Source: Planctomycetota bacterium (lineage in GTDB: Bacteria > Planctomycetota > J058). Taken from it: a stretch of 64,000 nucleotides of DNA. The DNA is taken from contig JAMLIC010000008.1 in the NCBI GenBank assembly GCA_023954375.1, positions 62,001 through 126,000 on the forward strand. Reading direction: 5' to 3'. The notes below the pieces were generated by a model. That model saw nothing but the letters and a program-made list of their open reading frames with translations, did no database searches and was not told where the DNA came from. This document shows, piece by piece, positions 1 through 7,653 of this stretch. A program made the translations under genes and the position numbers. The stretch's first letter is position 1. Each line of letters opens with the position of its first letter.

Positions 1-1152
1 GACCCGGGCACGGTTGACGGTCGAGCCGTTGGCGCTGCCGAGGTCGACGAGCCACACGCCGTCGGGCCGCCGCTCGAGGCGCGCGTGGCGGCGCGAGATC
101 CACCCGTAGGGCAAGGAGACGGCCGACTCGGCCGAGCGCCCCACCTCCATGACGTCGCCCACGGCCAGGAGGCGCTCGATCGTGCGGTCGGTCCCGCGCA
201 GGCGGACGACGAGCCCCGGCTCGACGAGCGGCTCCTCGCCGCTGGCGCGCGCGCCCGTGCGCTGGAGGAGGGCCACGAGCGGGGCGCGCTCCCAGTCGGG
301 CGCGCGGGCCAGCCCGAGCGCCTGCGCGGCGCGCAGGACGAACGGCGCCGCGTCCTGGGAGATCGGGCGGTCGTCGGGGTCGCGCTCCATGAGGCGGGCC
401 ACGAGCGCGGCGACCGGGTCGGGGACCTCGGGGTTGAGCTCGCGCAGGTCGGGCGGCGCGTCGTGCACGATCGAGCGCAGGCGCGCGAAGAGCGTCGAGC
501 CGCTGTGGGGCGTGCGGCCGGCGAGGCAGCGGTAGAGCGTCGCCCCGAGGCCGTAGACGTCGCCCTTGGGGCTCGGCGCCGCGTCGCCCTCGACCTGCTC
601 GGGGCTCATGAAGTCGACGGTCCCGGCCGGGACGCGCCCGTGGCTGAGGCGCTCGGCGACGCCCGACTCGAAGCTGGCCCCGAAGTCGCACAGCTTGGCC
701 ACGCCGGCCGCCGAGACGATGACGTTCGACGGGGCGATGTCGCGGTGGACGATGTCCGCCTGGGCCAGGGCCTCGAGGGCGCGCCCGAGCTGGGAGGCGA
801 CGCCGAGCGCGGCGTCGAGCGGGAGCGGCCCGCCCTGCGCGTCGAGGAGCTGCTGCAGGCTCGGCCCCTCGACCAGCTCCTGCGCGATCCAGGCGCAGCC
901 CTCGGACGAGCCGATGTCGAACGCCTCGACGACGTTGGGGTGGGAGAACCCGAGCAGGCGCCGCCCCTCCTCGAGGAAGCGGCGCTGCCGCTCCGCCTCG
1001 GCCGGCGACGACGCCTCGCGCGTGCGCAGGACCTTCAGCGCGCAGGCCCGCCCGGTGGCCCGCTCGCGCGCCCGGTAGACGCTGGCCCCGTCGCCCTCGT
1101 GGATCGTCCCGAGGAGCTCGTAGCCTGGAACCTCGTCGGGCGGCCTGGACAC
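1..1152 (-). CDS. Serine/threonine protein kinase with C-terminal FHA domain (partial)
   Basis: This reads leftward and runs off the left edge, so the C-terminus is missing. From a GTG at 1152 it encodes a Hanks-type kinase domain. The beta-3 lysine lies in ALKVLR near residue 40, the catalytic loop HRDIAPSN near residue 134, and CDFGAS near residue 156, followed by a GTVDFMSPEQ activation segment. The HRD+2 lysine is replaced (HRDIAP instead of HRDLKP); a related HRDVSP form occurs in kinases of social and budding bacteria, so activity is not excluded. The glycine loop is loose (HEGDGASVY). From about residue 330 an FHA domain begins, with SRRHARLE and the NGSTVN strand visible, so the protein should phosphorylate Ser/Thr and also bind phosphothreonine. 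No transmembrane segment is visible in the part present. It is probably cytosolic and signalling. Confidence 0.9.
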   Translation of the reverse strand, partial: MSRPPDEVPGYELLGTIHEGDGASVYRARERATGRACALKVLRTREASSPAEAERQRRFLEEGRRLLGFSHPNVVEAFDIGSSEGCAWIAQELVEGPSLQQLLDAQGGPLPLDAALGVASQLGRALEALAQADIVHRDIAPSNVIVSAAGVAKLCDFGASFESGVAERLSHGRVPAGTVDFMSPEQVEGDAAPSPKGDVYGLGATLYRCLAGRTPHSGSTLFARLRSIVHDAPPDLRELNPEVPDPVAALVARLMERDPDDRPISQDAAPFVLRAAQALGLARAPDWERAPLVALLQRTGARASGEEPLVEPGLVVRLRGTDRTIERLLAVGDVMEVGRSAESAVSLPYGWISRRHARLERRPDGVWLVDLGSANGSTVNRARV

Positions 1153-1159
1153 CGGGCGG

Positions 1160-1165
1160 ATGATA
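1160..1165 (-). promoter_or_regulatory. -10-like hexamer 7 bases before the FHA-kinase GTG
   Basis: TATCAT on the minus strand ends 7 bases before the GTG start at 1152. This is the spacing expected if transcription starts on the start codon (leaderless mRNA). No good -35 is visible. There is no Shine-Dalgarno sequence in the gap. Confidence 0.4.
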
Positions 1166-1201
1166 GCGGGCGCGCCCGGGGGCGGGCCACGACGGTGGGG
1201 G

Positions 1202-1585
1202 TCAGCGCCGGCGGGGCGAGCCCCGGACCTCGACCTCGTAGGGCCCGAACTGGCCCTCGCCCTTGCGCTCGATCAGGTAGGCGCGCCCGTCCTCGACGTT
1301 GATGACCACGTCCTTGTACTCGTAAGGCGTCGCCGACTCGTTGTCGATCGGGTAGTTGATCCGCACCTTGAGCCGCCGCGCCCCCGGCTCGACGTAGGCC
1401 TTGCTCCGGCGCGAGGGGACGTCCTGGCCGTCGACGGCCCACAGGAACACGTCGTCGCCGGGGATCACGACCCCGTGGGGCTCCTCCTCGGTCGGCCCGC
1501 CCGCGTAGGAGGGGCCTCCCACGCAGCCGGCCAGCGCGGCCAGGGTCAGGGCGAGCGTCGCGGCGAGCGGGCGGCGGGTGGTCAT
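1202..1585 (-). CDS. Small predicted lipoprotein
   Basis: The product is 127 aa with a Sec signal peptide ending in the lipobox LAGC (Cys near residue 21), so a lipid-anchored envelope protein is predicted. The mature part contains a region reading YVEPGARRLKV. That resembles the strand-turn-strand of DUF2846/PEGA-type lipoproteins, where a value is described as being built from bound or displayed surface groups; this resemblance is weak. It lies 49 bases downstream of the start of the leftward FHA kinase, in the same direction, so it precedes the kinase in transcription order and could be its partner. Function is unknown. Confidence 0.75.
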   Translation of the reverse strand: MTTRRPLAATLALTLAALAGCVGGPSYAGGPTEEEPHGVVIPGDDVFLWAVDGQDVPSRRSKAYVEPGARRLKVRINYPIDNESATPYEYKDVVINVEDGRAYLIERKGEGQFGPYEVEVRGSPRRR

Positions 1586-1692
1586 GGGGGGAACAGGCTA
1601 ACCCGGCCGTGCGGCGCGGGACGACCTGGTGCGCGTTTCTCCTCGGGTCACCCGGGCGAGCTCGCCGGGACGCGGCGGGGCGATCGCGCGCG

Positions 1693-1721
1693 TTGTCGAG
1701 CGCCGCCGCCCGGGGTAGCCT
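1693..1721 (+). promoter_or_regulatory. Sigma70-type promoter for the DUF2203 gene, probably leaderless
   Basis: TTGTCG (1693-1698) and TAGCCT (1716-1721) are separated by exactly 17 bases. The GTG start of the next gene begins 7 bases after the -10, so its G falls at the expected +1. There is no ribosome-binding site between them. Confidence 0.6.
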
Positions 1722-1728
1722 CGACCCC

Positions 1729-2118
1729 GTGAAGATCTTCACCCCGCAGGAGGCCTCGCGGACCCTGCCGCTCGTGCGGCGGATCGTCGCCGACGTCCTC
1801 GAGCGCGGGCGCGAGCTGCAGGCGCTCGAGCGCGCGCCCGACCTCACGGTCGAGCAGCAGGACCGCGTGGGCGTGCTCGAGGGCGAGCTCGACGAGCTGT
1901 GCGAGGAGCTGGCGCGCCTCGGCTGCTCCTTCCGCTCGCCCGACTTCACCTTCGGCCTCGTCGACTTTCCGGGGCTGATCGACGGCCGCCTGGTGCACCT
2001 GTGCTGGCGCGACGACGAGCCCGAGCTGCGCTGGTACCACGAGCCGCACGCGGGGTTCGCCGGGCGCCGCCCGATCCCCGAGCACCTGCTCGCCCCGCCC
2101 GCCGCGACGTCCTCGTAG
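1729..2118 (+). CDS. DUF2203 family protein
   Basis: The product is 129 aa, from a GTG start chosen because it begins the typical family N-terminus KIFTPQEASRTLPLV. DUF2203 proteins are small cytosolic proteins of unknown role, found widely in planctomycetes, cyanobacteria and others. The central half is a charged helix (residues about 15-65) and the second half carries the family pattern GLVDFPGLIDGR...CWRDDEPELRWYHEPHAGFAGRRPIP. The gene stands alone, with its own promoter just upstream and a hairpin element 3 bases after its stop. Family assignment is firm; biochemical function is not known. Confidence 0.85.
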   Translation: MKIFTPQEASRTLPLVRRIVADVLERGRELQALERAPDLTVEQQDRVGVLEGELDELCEELARLGCSFRSPDFTFGLVDFPGLIDGRLVHLCWRDDEPELRWYHEPHAGFAGRRPIPEHLLAPPAATSS

Positions 2119-2120
2119 AC

Positions 2121-2310
2121 TCTGAGCTCGAGAGAGATCGCTGCGCGATTTCTCTCGAGCTCAGACCTGCGATGAGTGATGCGCTCGCGAGGGGGGCGCG
2201 ATCGGCGTGAGTGCCCGGGCAACGGTGTTTGGCCCGTTCCGCGCCTCCCACACGCTGCGCTCTGGCGGGTCGAGCACGAGCGGCGGAACGAAGAGTCCTC
2301 AAGCTCTCTG
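2121..2310 (+). repeat. Dispersed hairpin element, copy 1
   Basis: A near-perfect palindrome (2121-2165, arms reading TCTGAGCTCGAGAGA and its complement around GCTGCGC) is followed by about 145 bp that recur almost unchanged at 4096-4236 and in reverse orientation at 61459-61619. The hairpin sits 3 bases after the DUF2203 stop codon and may act as a transcription terminator, but there is no T-run. No transposase or coding frame is visible inside the element. Confidence 0.85.
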
Positions 2311-2325
2311 CTACCGGAGGTCGTC

Positions 2326-2985
2326 GTGAACCGTGCCCTGGCCCTGGCGCCCCTCTTGCTCTCGCTCTCGGCGTGCGCCGCCGAGACCTACACGATCCGC
2401 GAGCTCGGCCACCCGCAGTTCGAGCAGGTCGTCGGCGCCGAGGCGCGCTTCCAGCGCGTGCCGGAGCCGCAGCGCGGGCAGCTCGACGCGTTCCCCGAGC
2501 GGGCCGACCTCGAGGGCGACCACCGCTTCCTGCACACGATCATCCCCATGGGCACCGAGGAGGACGTGTACCTCGACGTGCGGGCCGCGCGGCGGCCCCC
2601 CACGGGGTTGCCGCTCGAGTCGCTGACGGTGGCCGTCTACGCGCTCGACGCGCGCCAGGCCGAGGCGTTCGGCGTCGCGGGCCAGCTCCCGGCGCCCGAG
2701 CAGCCGATCACGGTGGTGACCACCCGCGAGAAGGAGGAGGGCGTCCTCGCCCTCCTGGTCCGGCTCCCGCGGTCGGCGATCCCCGAGGGGACGGAGCGCC
2801 TGGCGTTCCCGATCCTCGTGCAGTTCGAGGACGGCTGGATCCACCTGCTCTTCTACCGGACGGGGGTCCCCGCGGCCGTGCCGACGATCGACCCGAGCGA
2901 GCTGGAGGGGCCGCCCGCGCCGGGCGACGAGACGGCGCCGGGTGGCGAGGGCGGCGAGGGCGGGGCCGACGACGCTCCACGCTGA
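2326..2985 (+). CDS. Predicted lipoprotein of unknown function
   Basis: The product is 219 aa from GTG at 2326, preceded by GGAGG at 2316-2320; this start is much better than any upstream in-frame ATG because it begins a signal peptide. The signal ends in LSAC (Cys near residue 16), a lipobox. The body (residues about 20-185) looks beta-rich and includes two statements of hydrophobic strands around residues 95 and 165, with no recognised domain. The tail (about residues 187-219) is Gly/Glu/Ala-rich and probably disordered. The start codon follows the end of repeat copy 1 by 15 bases, so the repeat may supply its leader. It probably sits in the envelope; role unknown. Confidence 0.75.
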   Translation: MNRALALAPLLLSLSACAAETYTIRELGHPQFEQVVGAEARFQRVPEPQRGQLDAFPERADLEGDHRFLHTIIPMGTEEDVYLDVRAARRPPTGLPLESLTVAVYALDARQAEAFGVAGQLPAPEQPITVVTTREKEEGVLALLVRLPRSAIPEGTERLAFPILVQFEDGWIHLLFYRTGVPAAVPTIDPSELEGPPAPGDETAPGGEGGEGGADDAPR

Positions 2986-3126
2986 CCCGAACCCGCGCCG
3001 CGGCAAGCGGCGCGGCGCTCGTGCAGGCGGGACACACGCGAGGCCGGCGACACAGGGTATGCTCGGCGCTCCCCTCACCGCACCACGCCGCCACCTGCCG
3101 GGCCCCGGAGGCCCGAGGACCTCGTC

Positions 3127-4056
3127 ATGACCACCCAGGAGACGTCGACCCACCCGCGCGCCGGGGCCGCGGTCACCGGGACCGTGCGGATCGCCACCGA
3201 CATCGCGATGATCGCCCTGTTCGACCCGGCGCTGCTCAAGGAGCACGTCAAGGAGCCGCGCCGCTGGTGGGAGGCCGACCCGTTCGGCACCCCCGAGCGG
3301 CAGGACGGCCGCCTGGCGCTCTGGCCGCTCGGCGGCCGCGGCGGCCTCTACCGGGTGCGGCTCGGCCCGGCGCTCGAGGAGGCCGAGCGGCCCTACGACC
3401 GCGGCGCCTCGCCGCCGGCCCCGCTCGTCGTGTCGCCCGAGGGGCAGGTGTTCCTCGGCCCCGCCGAGCGCCTGCCGGGCGACGGCTACGGCGACCGCTA
3501 CTCGGCGATCCCCGACAAGGGCGGCCTGATCGACCTGCCGCCCGGCACCTACGGCATCACGGCCCACGCCCTCGACTGGCGCCCCGAGGCGCGCTTCTGG
3601 GACGAGGAGAACGAGCCCACCCCCGACGCGCCGCCGGACTTCGTCCTCGTCTACGAGCAGGTCGACGCGCTGCCGCCGGCGCCGCCCGCGCCGGTAAAGC
3701 CGCTCCTCGAGCTCCTGCCGCAGAAGAAGGCCCGCGGCGGCGAGCGGATCGTCACGCCGGCGGTCCGGCCGCGCGCGCCGATCGTCCTCGAGGACGAGAA
3801 GCCCCAGCGCCGGCGCGCCGCGAGCGGCTCGTCGGCCCCGCGCCGCGAGCCCGCGGCCCGCGCCCGCCCCGAGCCGCTCAGGGTCGCGCCCGGCAAGCCG
3901 GGCGAGCTGCGCGAGGGGGCGCGCGTGCGCCACGCCACCTACGGCCTCGGCTCGGTCGTGTTCTTCCGCGAGGGCTTCCCGAAGGCGCGCGTGGCGTTCG
4001 ACGCCTCGGGCGAGGAGGTCAAGGTGGACAAGTCGGAGCTGACCGTCCTCTCCTGA
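3127..4056 (+). CDS. Hypothetical protein with C-terminal UvrD/PcrA-type Tudor-like motif
   Basis: The product is 309 aa. The N-terminal 180 residues form an unrecognised globular domain rich in aromatic and acidic residues (for example PPGTYGITAHALDW and ARFWDEENEP). Residues about 185-255 are a Pro/Arg/Ala-rich linker. The last 45 residues contain GARVRHATYGLGSVVFF and KARVAFD, closely resembling the small beta-barrel at the C-terminus of UvrD/PcrA helicases that contacts RNA polymerase. This suggests a nucleic-acid- or RNA-polymerase-linked role, but there is no helicase domain. The stop codon TGA (4054-4056) lies inside the left arm of hairpin repeat copy 2. GAGG lies 7 bases before the ATG. 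Confidence 0.75.
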   Translation: MTTQETSTHPRAGAAVTGTVRIATDIAMIALFDPALLKEHVKEPRRWWEADPFGTPERQDGRLALWPLGGRGGLYRVRLGPALEEAERPYDRGASPPAPLVVSPEGQVFLGPAERLPGDGYGDRYSAIPDKGGLIDLPPGTYGITAHALDWRPEARFWDEENEPTPDAPPDFVLVYEQVDALPPAPPAPVKPLLELLPQKKARGGERIVTPAVRPRAPIVLEDEKPQRRRAASGSSAPRREPAARARPEPLRVAPGKPGELREGARVRHATYGLGSVVFFREGFPKARVAFDASGEEVKVDKSELTVLS

Positions 4057-4236
4057 CCTCGAGAGAGATCGCTGCGCGATCTCTCTCGAGGTCAGACCTG
4101 CGATGAGTGATGCGCTCGCGAGGGGGGCGCGATCGGCGTAAGTGCCCGGGCGACGGTGTTTGGCCCGCTCCGCGCCTCCCCATCGCTCGCTTTGGCGGAT
4201 CGAGCACATGCAGCGGGAGGAAAAGTTCTCGAGCTC
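4053..4236 (+). repeat. Dispersed hairpin element, copy 2 (compensatory stem changes)
   Basis: The palindrome at 4053-4095 has CTGACCTCGAGAGAGATCGC and its perfect complement. Compared with copies 1 and 4, both arms are changed in step (GAGCTC to GACCTC on the left, GAGCTC to GAGGTC on the right), so pairing is kept. The following ~140 bp match copy 1 closely. The element begins within the stop codon context of the preceding gene and runs straight into copy 3. Confidence 0.85.
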
Positions 4237-4432
4237 TCTGAGCTCGAGAAGAAATCGCTGCGCGATCTCTCTCGAGCTCAGACCTGCGGTGAGTGATGCG
4301 CTCGCGAGGGGGGGCGCGATCGGAGCAAGTCCCGGGCTGGCACGATCTGGCCCGTTCCGCGCCTCCCACACGCTGCGCTTTGGCGGGTCGAGCACGAGCG
4401 GCGGAGAGAAGGGTTCTCGAGCTCTCTCCTGA
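4237..4432 (+). repeat. Dispersed hairpin element, copy 3 (tandem with copy 2)
   Basis: It starts with a less perfect palindrome (4237-4282; the left arm has an AAGAAA disruption) and then repeats the body of copies 1 and 2 with several substitutions, ending in TTCTCGAGCTCTCT just before the alanine racemase stop codon. It lies between converging genes (the end of the 309-aa gene and the end of alr). It has no coding potential that I can support. Confidence 0.8.
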
Positions 4433-4441
4433 CTGACCGCG

Positions 4442-5590
4442 TCACGCCGCGCGGCGCAGCGTCTCCGACGCCGTCCGCGCGCCCAGGACCACGCGCCCGA
4501 GCCGCGCCCCCAGCCCGCACGAGAGCGCGTAGGGGATCAGGCCCGCCCGGCGGGCCTGCTCCTCGAGCGGCAGGACGGCGTCCCCGTCGCGGCCGAAGAG
4601 CGTGGCCACGTCGCCCGGCGCCGGCGCGCGCGGCAGGTCGGTCACGTCGACGAGGAGGTAGTCCATCATCACCGTCGCCACGAGCGGGCAGCGCCGGCCG
4701 TGCAGGAGGACGTGCGCGCCGGCGCCCGTGAGCGCGTAGGGCACGCCGTCGCCGTAGCCGGCGCCGAGGAGCGCCAGCCGCGACGGCCGCGCGGCCGTCC
4801 AGCGGCCGCCGTAGCCCACCTGCTCGCCCGCGGCCACCTCGAGGATGCGCGTGACGCGCGCGCGGAGGCTCAGCGCCGGCGTCAGCCCGCACGAGGACGC
4901 CCCGTCGGGCGCGCGGTCGGGGTCGAGGCCCACCAGCGCGATCCCCGGCCGCACCAGGTCGAAGCGCGCCTCCGGCAGCCGGAAGAGCGCCGCCGAGGCG
5001 GCCGCGTGGACGCGCGGCGGGCGGAGGCCCGCGCGCGCGGCGCGCGCGACGAGGTCGGCGAAGGGCGCGAGCATCTCGCGCGAGCGCGCCTCGTCGCGCG
5101 GCGCCGGCAGGTGGGTCATGAGCCCCTCGAGGCGCAGGGCCGGGTCGGCGGCGACCTGCGCCAGGACCTCGAGCGCCTGCTCGGGCGCGACGCCGTGGCG
5201 GTGCATGCCCACGTCCACCTTGAGGTGGACGCCGACCGGGCGCCCGGCCCTGCGCGCCGCCGCGCTCGCCCGCGCGAGGTCGCCCGGGTCGTTCAGCGTC
5301 AGCTGGGCGCGCGCGTGGAGCAGGGCATCGAGCTCGTCGTCCAGGAACGACCCCAGGAGCTGCACGGGCGCGGTCAGCCCCGCCTCGCGGAGGCGCGCGG
5401 CCTCCTCCGGCGTGGCCACGCCCAGGCGCGTCGCGCCCGCCTCCAGCGCGGCGCGGGCCACCGGCGCGGCGCCGTGGCCGTAGCCGTCCGCCTTCACGAC
5501 CGCGAGGACCTCGGCGCCGGCGACGGCGCGGATCGCGCGCACGTTGTCGCGCACCGCCTCGAGGTCCAGCTCGACCCACGCGCGGGACAT
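4442..5590 (-). CDS. alr: Alanine racemase
   Basis: The product is 382 aa, the usual length for the family. Alanine racemase interconverts L- and D-alanine in the cytosol using PLP, supplying D-Ala for peptidoglycan. The PLP lysine is in VVKADGYGHGA (residues about 31-41). The N-terminal TIM-barrel continues with HLKVDVGMHRHG and PGIALVG. The C-terminal beta domain carries the second catalytic tyrosine in VGYGGRW and the GAGYGDGVP and VMMDYLLVDVTD motifs; the more common forms are SYGRTW and VCMDQ, so this is a somewhat divergent but complete enzyme. A GGGAG sequence lies just upstream of the ATG. It stands alone, with repeat copy 3 after it and the double-FHA gene diverging from it 67 bases away. 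Confidence 0.95.
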   Translation of the reverse strand: MSRAWVELDLEAVRDNVRAIRAVAGAEVLAVVKADGYGHGAAPVARAALEAGATRLGVATPEEAARLREAGLTAPVQLLGSFLDDELDALLHARAQLTLNDPGDLARASAAARRAGRPVGVHLKVDVGMHRHGVAPEQALEVLAQVAADPALRLEGLMTHLPAPRDEARSREMLAPFADLVARAARAGLRPPRVHAAASAALFRLPEARFDLVRPGIALVGLDPDRAPDGASSCGLTPALSLRARVTRILEVAAGEQVGYGGRWTAARPSRLALLGAGYGDGVPYALTGAGAHVLLHGRRCPLVATVMMDYLLVDVTDLPRAPAPGDVATLFGRDGDAVLPLEEQARRAGLIPYALSCGLGARLGRVVLGARTASETLRRAA

Positions 5591-5645
5591 CGGTCTCCCT
5601 CACGTGGCTTATCGGCCCGGGGGGCGCGACGGGCGCAGCCCCGCG

Positions 5646-5651
5646 TATCAT
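5646..5651 (+). promoter_or_regulatory. -10-like hexamer 6 bases before the double-FHA GTG
   Basis: TATCAT ends 6 bases before the GTG at 5658, the spacing expected for a leaderless transcript. No clear -35 is visible. The same hexamer at similar spacing precedes the FHA kinase at 1152. Confidence 0.4.
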
Positions 5652-5657
5652 CCAGGG

Positions 5658-6773
5658 GTGAGCGGGGGGTCGACGACGAACCTGGCGCCGATCGGCGAGG
5701 CCTTCCTCGGTGACGTCGCGGCGGCCCTCCGCGGCGCCGACCCCGACGCCTTCGCGGCGCAGGTGGCGCGCCCGGTCCTCGTCGAGCTCCCGTCCGGTGG
5801 GCTCGAGCCCGGGGTCGGGGCGTACGCCTTCGACGCGCCGCCCGACGCGCAGCGCGCCGGGTGGGAGGAGCGGCTCAGCCGCCTGCGCGAGCGGCTGCCC
5901 GCGGCCGACGTGAAGGTGCGCTTCCTGCATCCGCGAGAGGGGCCCTGGGTGATCGGCGCCGCGCCCGGGGCGGACGTGCGGCTCTCGCCCGAGGACGGCG
6001 TGGCGCCGCGTCACGCGGAGCTCCTCCTGCGGGGCGAGCTGTGGCGGGTGCGCGACCTGGAGGCCGGCACCTGGGTCGAGGGCAAGCGCCTCCCGCCCGG
6101 GATCCCCCTGCCGATCGTCGGCGGCCACCGCCTGCGCGTCGGCGGCGCGGAGCTCCTGTTCCTCTCGCCGGCGCAGCTGCACGCGCTCGCCACGCCGGCG
6201 GCGAGCGCGCCGGCGCCGCGCCCCGGCCTCGCGCCCCCGCCGCGCGGCATCGAGCTCAAGGCGTTCGCCGACGCCGCGAGCCGCCTCACCCCCGAGGCGT
6301 TCGAGCGCGCCTGCCCCGGCCCCTTCCTGCTCCAGGTCCCGCAGGTCCTGGTCGAGGGCGGCGACGCCGCGGCCAGCGGCGCGCGCACGCGCTCGCTCAC
6401 GCTCGAGGAGCTCCTGGGCCTGTCCCGCGACCGTAAGGCGCGGACGGCCGTGGTGCACGGGCTCGGCGCGGCCGACGCGGTCGTGGTGGGCCGCGACGCC
6501 GGGGTCTGCCACGTCGTCCTCCCCGAGACGGCGGTGTCGCGCCGCCACGCCGTGCTCAACCGCCTGCGAGGGCAGCTGGTGCTCATGGACCTCGAGTCGC
6601 AGAACGGGACCTGGCTGGAAGGCAAGCGCCTCCCGGCCGGGGTGACGACGCCCGTGCGCTCGGGGCAGGTGGTGGGCTTCGGCACCTACCGCGCCGTGCT
6701 CCTCGACGCCGCCGCCATGCACACCCTCGCCGAGCGCGTCGCCTCGGAGCCGACCCAGAAGCTCCGCCGCTGA
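5658..6773 (+). CDS. Protein with two FHA domains
   Basis: The product is 371 aa from GTG at 5658; upstream in-frame codons overlap the divergent alr gene and its leader. FHA domain 1 spans roughly residues 95-170 (VIGAAPGADVRLS, APRHAELLL, DLEAGTWVEGKRLPPG). FHA domain 2 spans about residues 270-355 (VVVGRDAGVCHVVLPE, SRRHAVLNR, DLESQNGTWLEGKRLPAG). The two domains share the tail motif WxEGKRLPxG, so they are probably an internal duplication. Domain 2 keeps the canonical Arg/Ser/His and NGTW residues; domain 1 has TW without the Asn-Gly pair and may bind phosphothreonine poorly. There is no kinase, membrane or secretion signal. It is likely a cytosolic phosphothreonine reader working with the kinases in the window. 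Confidence 0.9.
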   Translation: MSGGSTTNLAPIGEAFLGDVAAALRGADPDAFAAQVARPVLVELPSGGLEPGVGAYAFDAPPDAQRAGWEERLSRLRERLPAADVKVRFLHPREGPWVIGAAPGADVRLSPEDGVAPRHAELLLRGELWRVRDLEAGTWVEGKRLPPGIPLPIVGGHRLRVGGAELLFLSPAQLHALATPAASAPAPRPGLAPPPRGIELKAFADAASRLTPEAFERACPGPFLLQVPQVLVEGGDAAASGARTRSLTLEELLGLSRDRKARTAVVHGLGAADAVVVGRDAGVCHVVLPETAVSRRHAVLNRLRGQLVLMDLESQNGTWLEGKRLPAGVTTPVRSGQVVGFGTYRAVLLDAAAMHTLAERVASEPTQKLRR

Positions 6774-6867
6774 CGGCACCGGCCCGGCCCGCCCGCCGTA
6801 GGCTGAAGGGACGGCGCCCCGCGAGCCGAAAGATGCCCGGGGGCGGGTACGCCCCGCGGAGGCCTGC

Positions 6868-7560
6868 ATGATCGTGCTGGGGATCGAGACCGCCGGACCG
6901 CACGGGAGCGTCGCGCTCCTCGAGCCCGACGCGCCCGGGGGCGCGCGGGTGACGCAGACGGTGCTCACCGCCACGCGCCAGCTCGGCGCGGAGCTGGCCC
7001 CGACGATCCAGCGCATGCTGCGCGCGGCCGGCCTCGGCCCGCGGCGGCCGCCCGACCTGGTCGCGGTCGACACCGGGCCCGGGAGCTACACGGGCCTCCG
7101 GATCGGCCTGGCCGCCGCCAAGGGGCTGGCCTTCGCGTGGGGGCGCCCGCTCATGGGCGTCCCGTGCGTCGACGCGCTCGAGGCCATGGCCCCGCCCGGC
7201 GAGCGGGTCGTGTGCGCGCTGGACGCCTCGCGGGGCCAGGTCTACGCGGCGACCTTCCTGCGCACGCCGGAGGGCGTCGTCCGCGAGCAGGGCCCCGACC
7301 TGCACGACCCCGCGATCTTGCGCCAGGCGCTCCCGCGCCCGGCCGCGGTCGTGGGCGACGCGGCGTCGCTCATCGCCGACGACGCCGCCGGCCTCGTCGC
7401 GGCCGACCCGCCCTGGCCGACGGCCGAGCGCGTCGCCGCGCTGGCTTACGCGCGCTTCGCGCGGGGCGAGCGCCAGGACGCCCTGCGCCTCTGCCCGATC
7501 TACTTCCACCTCAACGAGGCCGAGGAGCAGCGGCGCAAGCGCGGCATGCGCGTGGGCTGA
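6868..7560 (+). CDS. tsaB: tRNA threonylcarbamoyladenosine biosynthesis protein TsaB
   Basis: The product is 230 aa, normal for TsaB. It is an ASKHA-fold protein that pairs with TsaD and TsaE to make the t6A37 modification on ANN-decoding tRNAs in the cytosol. The N-terminus MIVLGIETAGPHGSVAL is the first phosphate-binding strand, and DTGPGSYTGLRIGLAAAKGLA (residues about 72-92) is the family signature. The C-terminal part is the shorter, degenerate half typical of TsaB compared with TsaD. It heads the run tsaB-tpiA-secG-yicC-gmk, although tpiA appears to have its own promoter. Confidence 0.95.
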   Translation: MIVLGIETAGPHGSVALLEPDAPGGARVTQTVLTATRQLGAELAPTIQRMLRAAGLGPRRPPDLVAVDTGPGSYTGLRIGLAAAKGLAFAWGRPLMGVPCVDALEAMAPPGERVVCALDASRGQVYAATFLRTPEGVVREQGPDLHDPAILRQALPRPAAVVGDAASLIADDAAGLVAADPPWPTAERVAALAYARFARGERQDALRLCPIYFHLNEAEEQRRKRGMRVG

Positions 7561-7600
7561 AACGGGCGGCGCCGCCGCGGTCCCTCCGGGTACGGGCGCG

Positions 7601-7627
7601 TTGACGATGCGCGCGCAAGCCCCTATA
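7601..7627 (+). promoter_or_regulatory. Sigma70-type promoter for tpiA
   Basis: TTGACG (7601-7606) and TATAGT (7622-7627) are near-consensus but separated by only 15 bases. The 93-base gap between tsaB and tpiA also holds a GGAGGG ribosome site (7641-7646) for the GTG at 7654. This suggests tpiA-secG-yicC-gmk can be transcribed separately from tsaB. Confidence 0.55.
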
Positions 7628-7653
7628 GTCCGGGGCTCCACGGAGGGACCCGC

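Noticed and set aside
2121..2310. Dispersed element as a tRNA or known small RNA gene
   Set aside because: No cloverleaf, no T-loop GGTTCGA motif and no anticodon arm. Only the one palindrome is convincing.
2211..4106. Open frame covering the lipoprotein and the 309-aa gene in another frame
   Set aside because: Signal peptide, lipobox and Tudor-like motif are in the other frames, and it includes repeat DNA.
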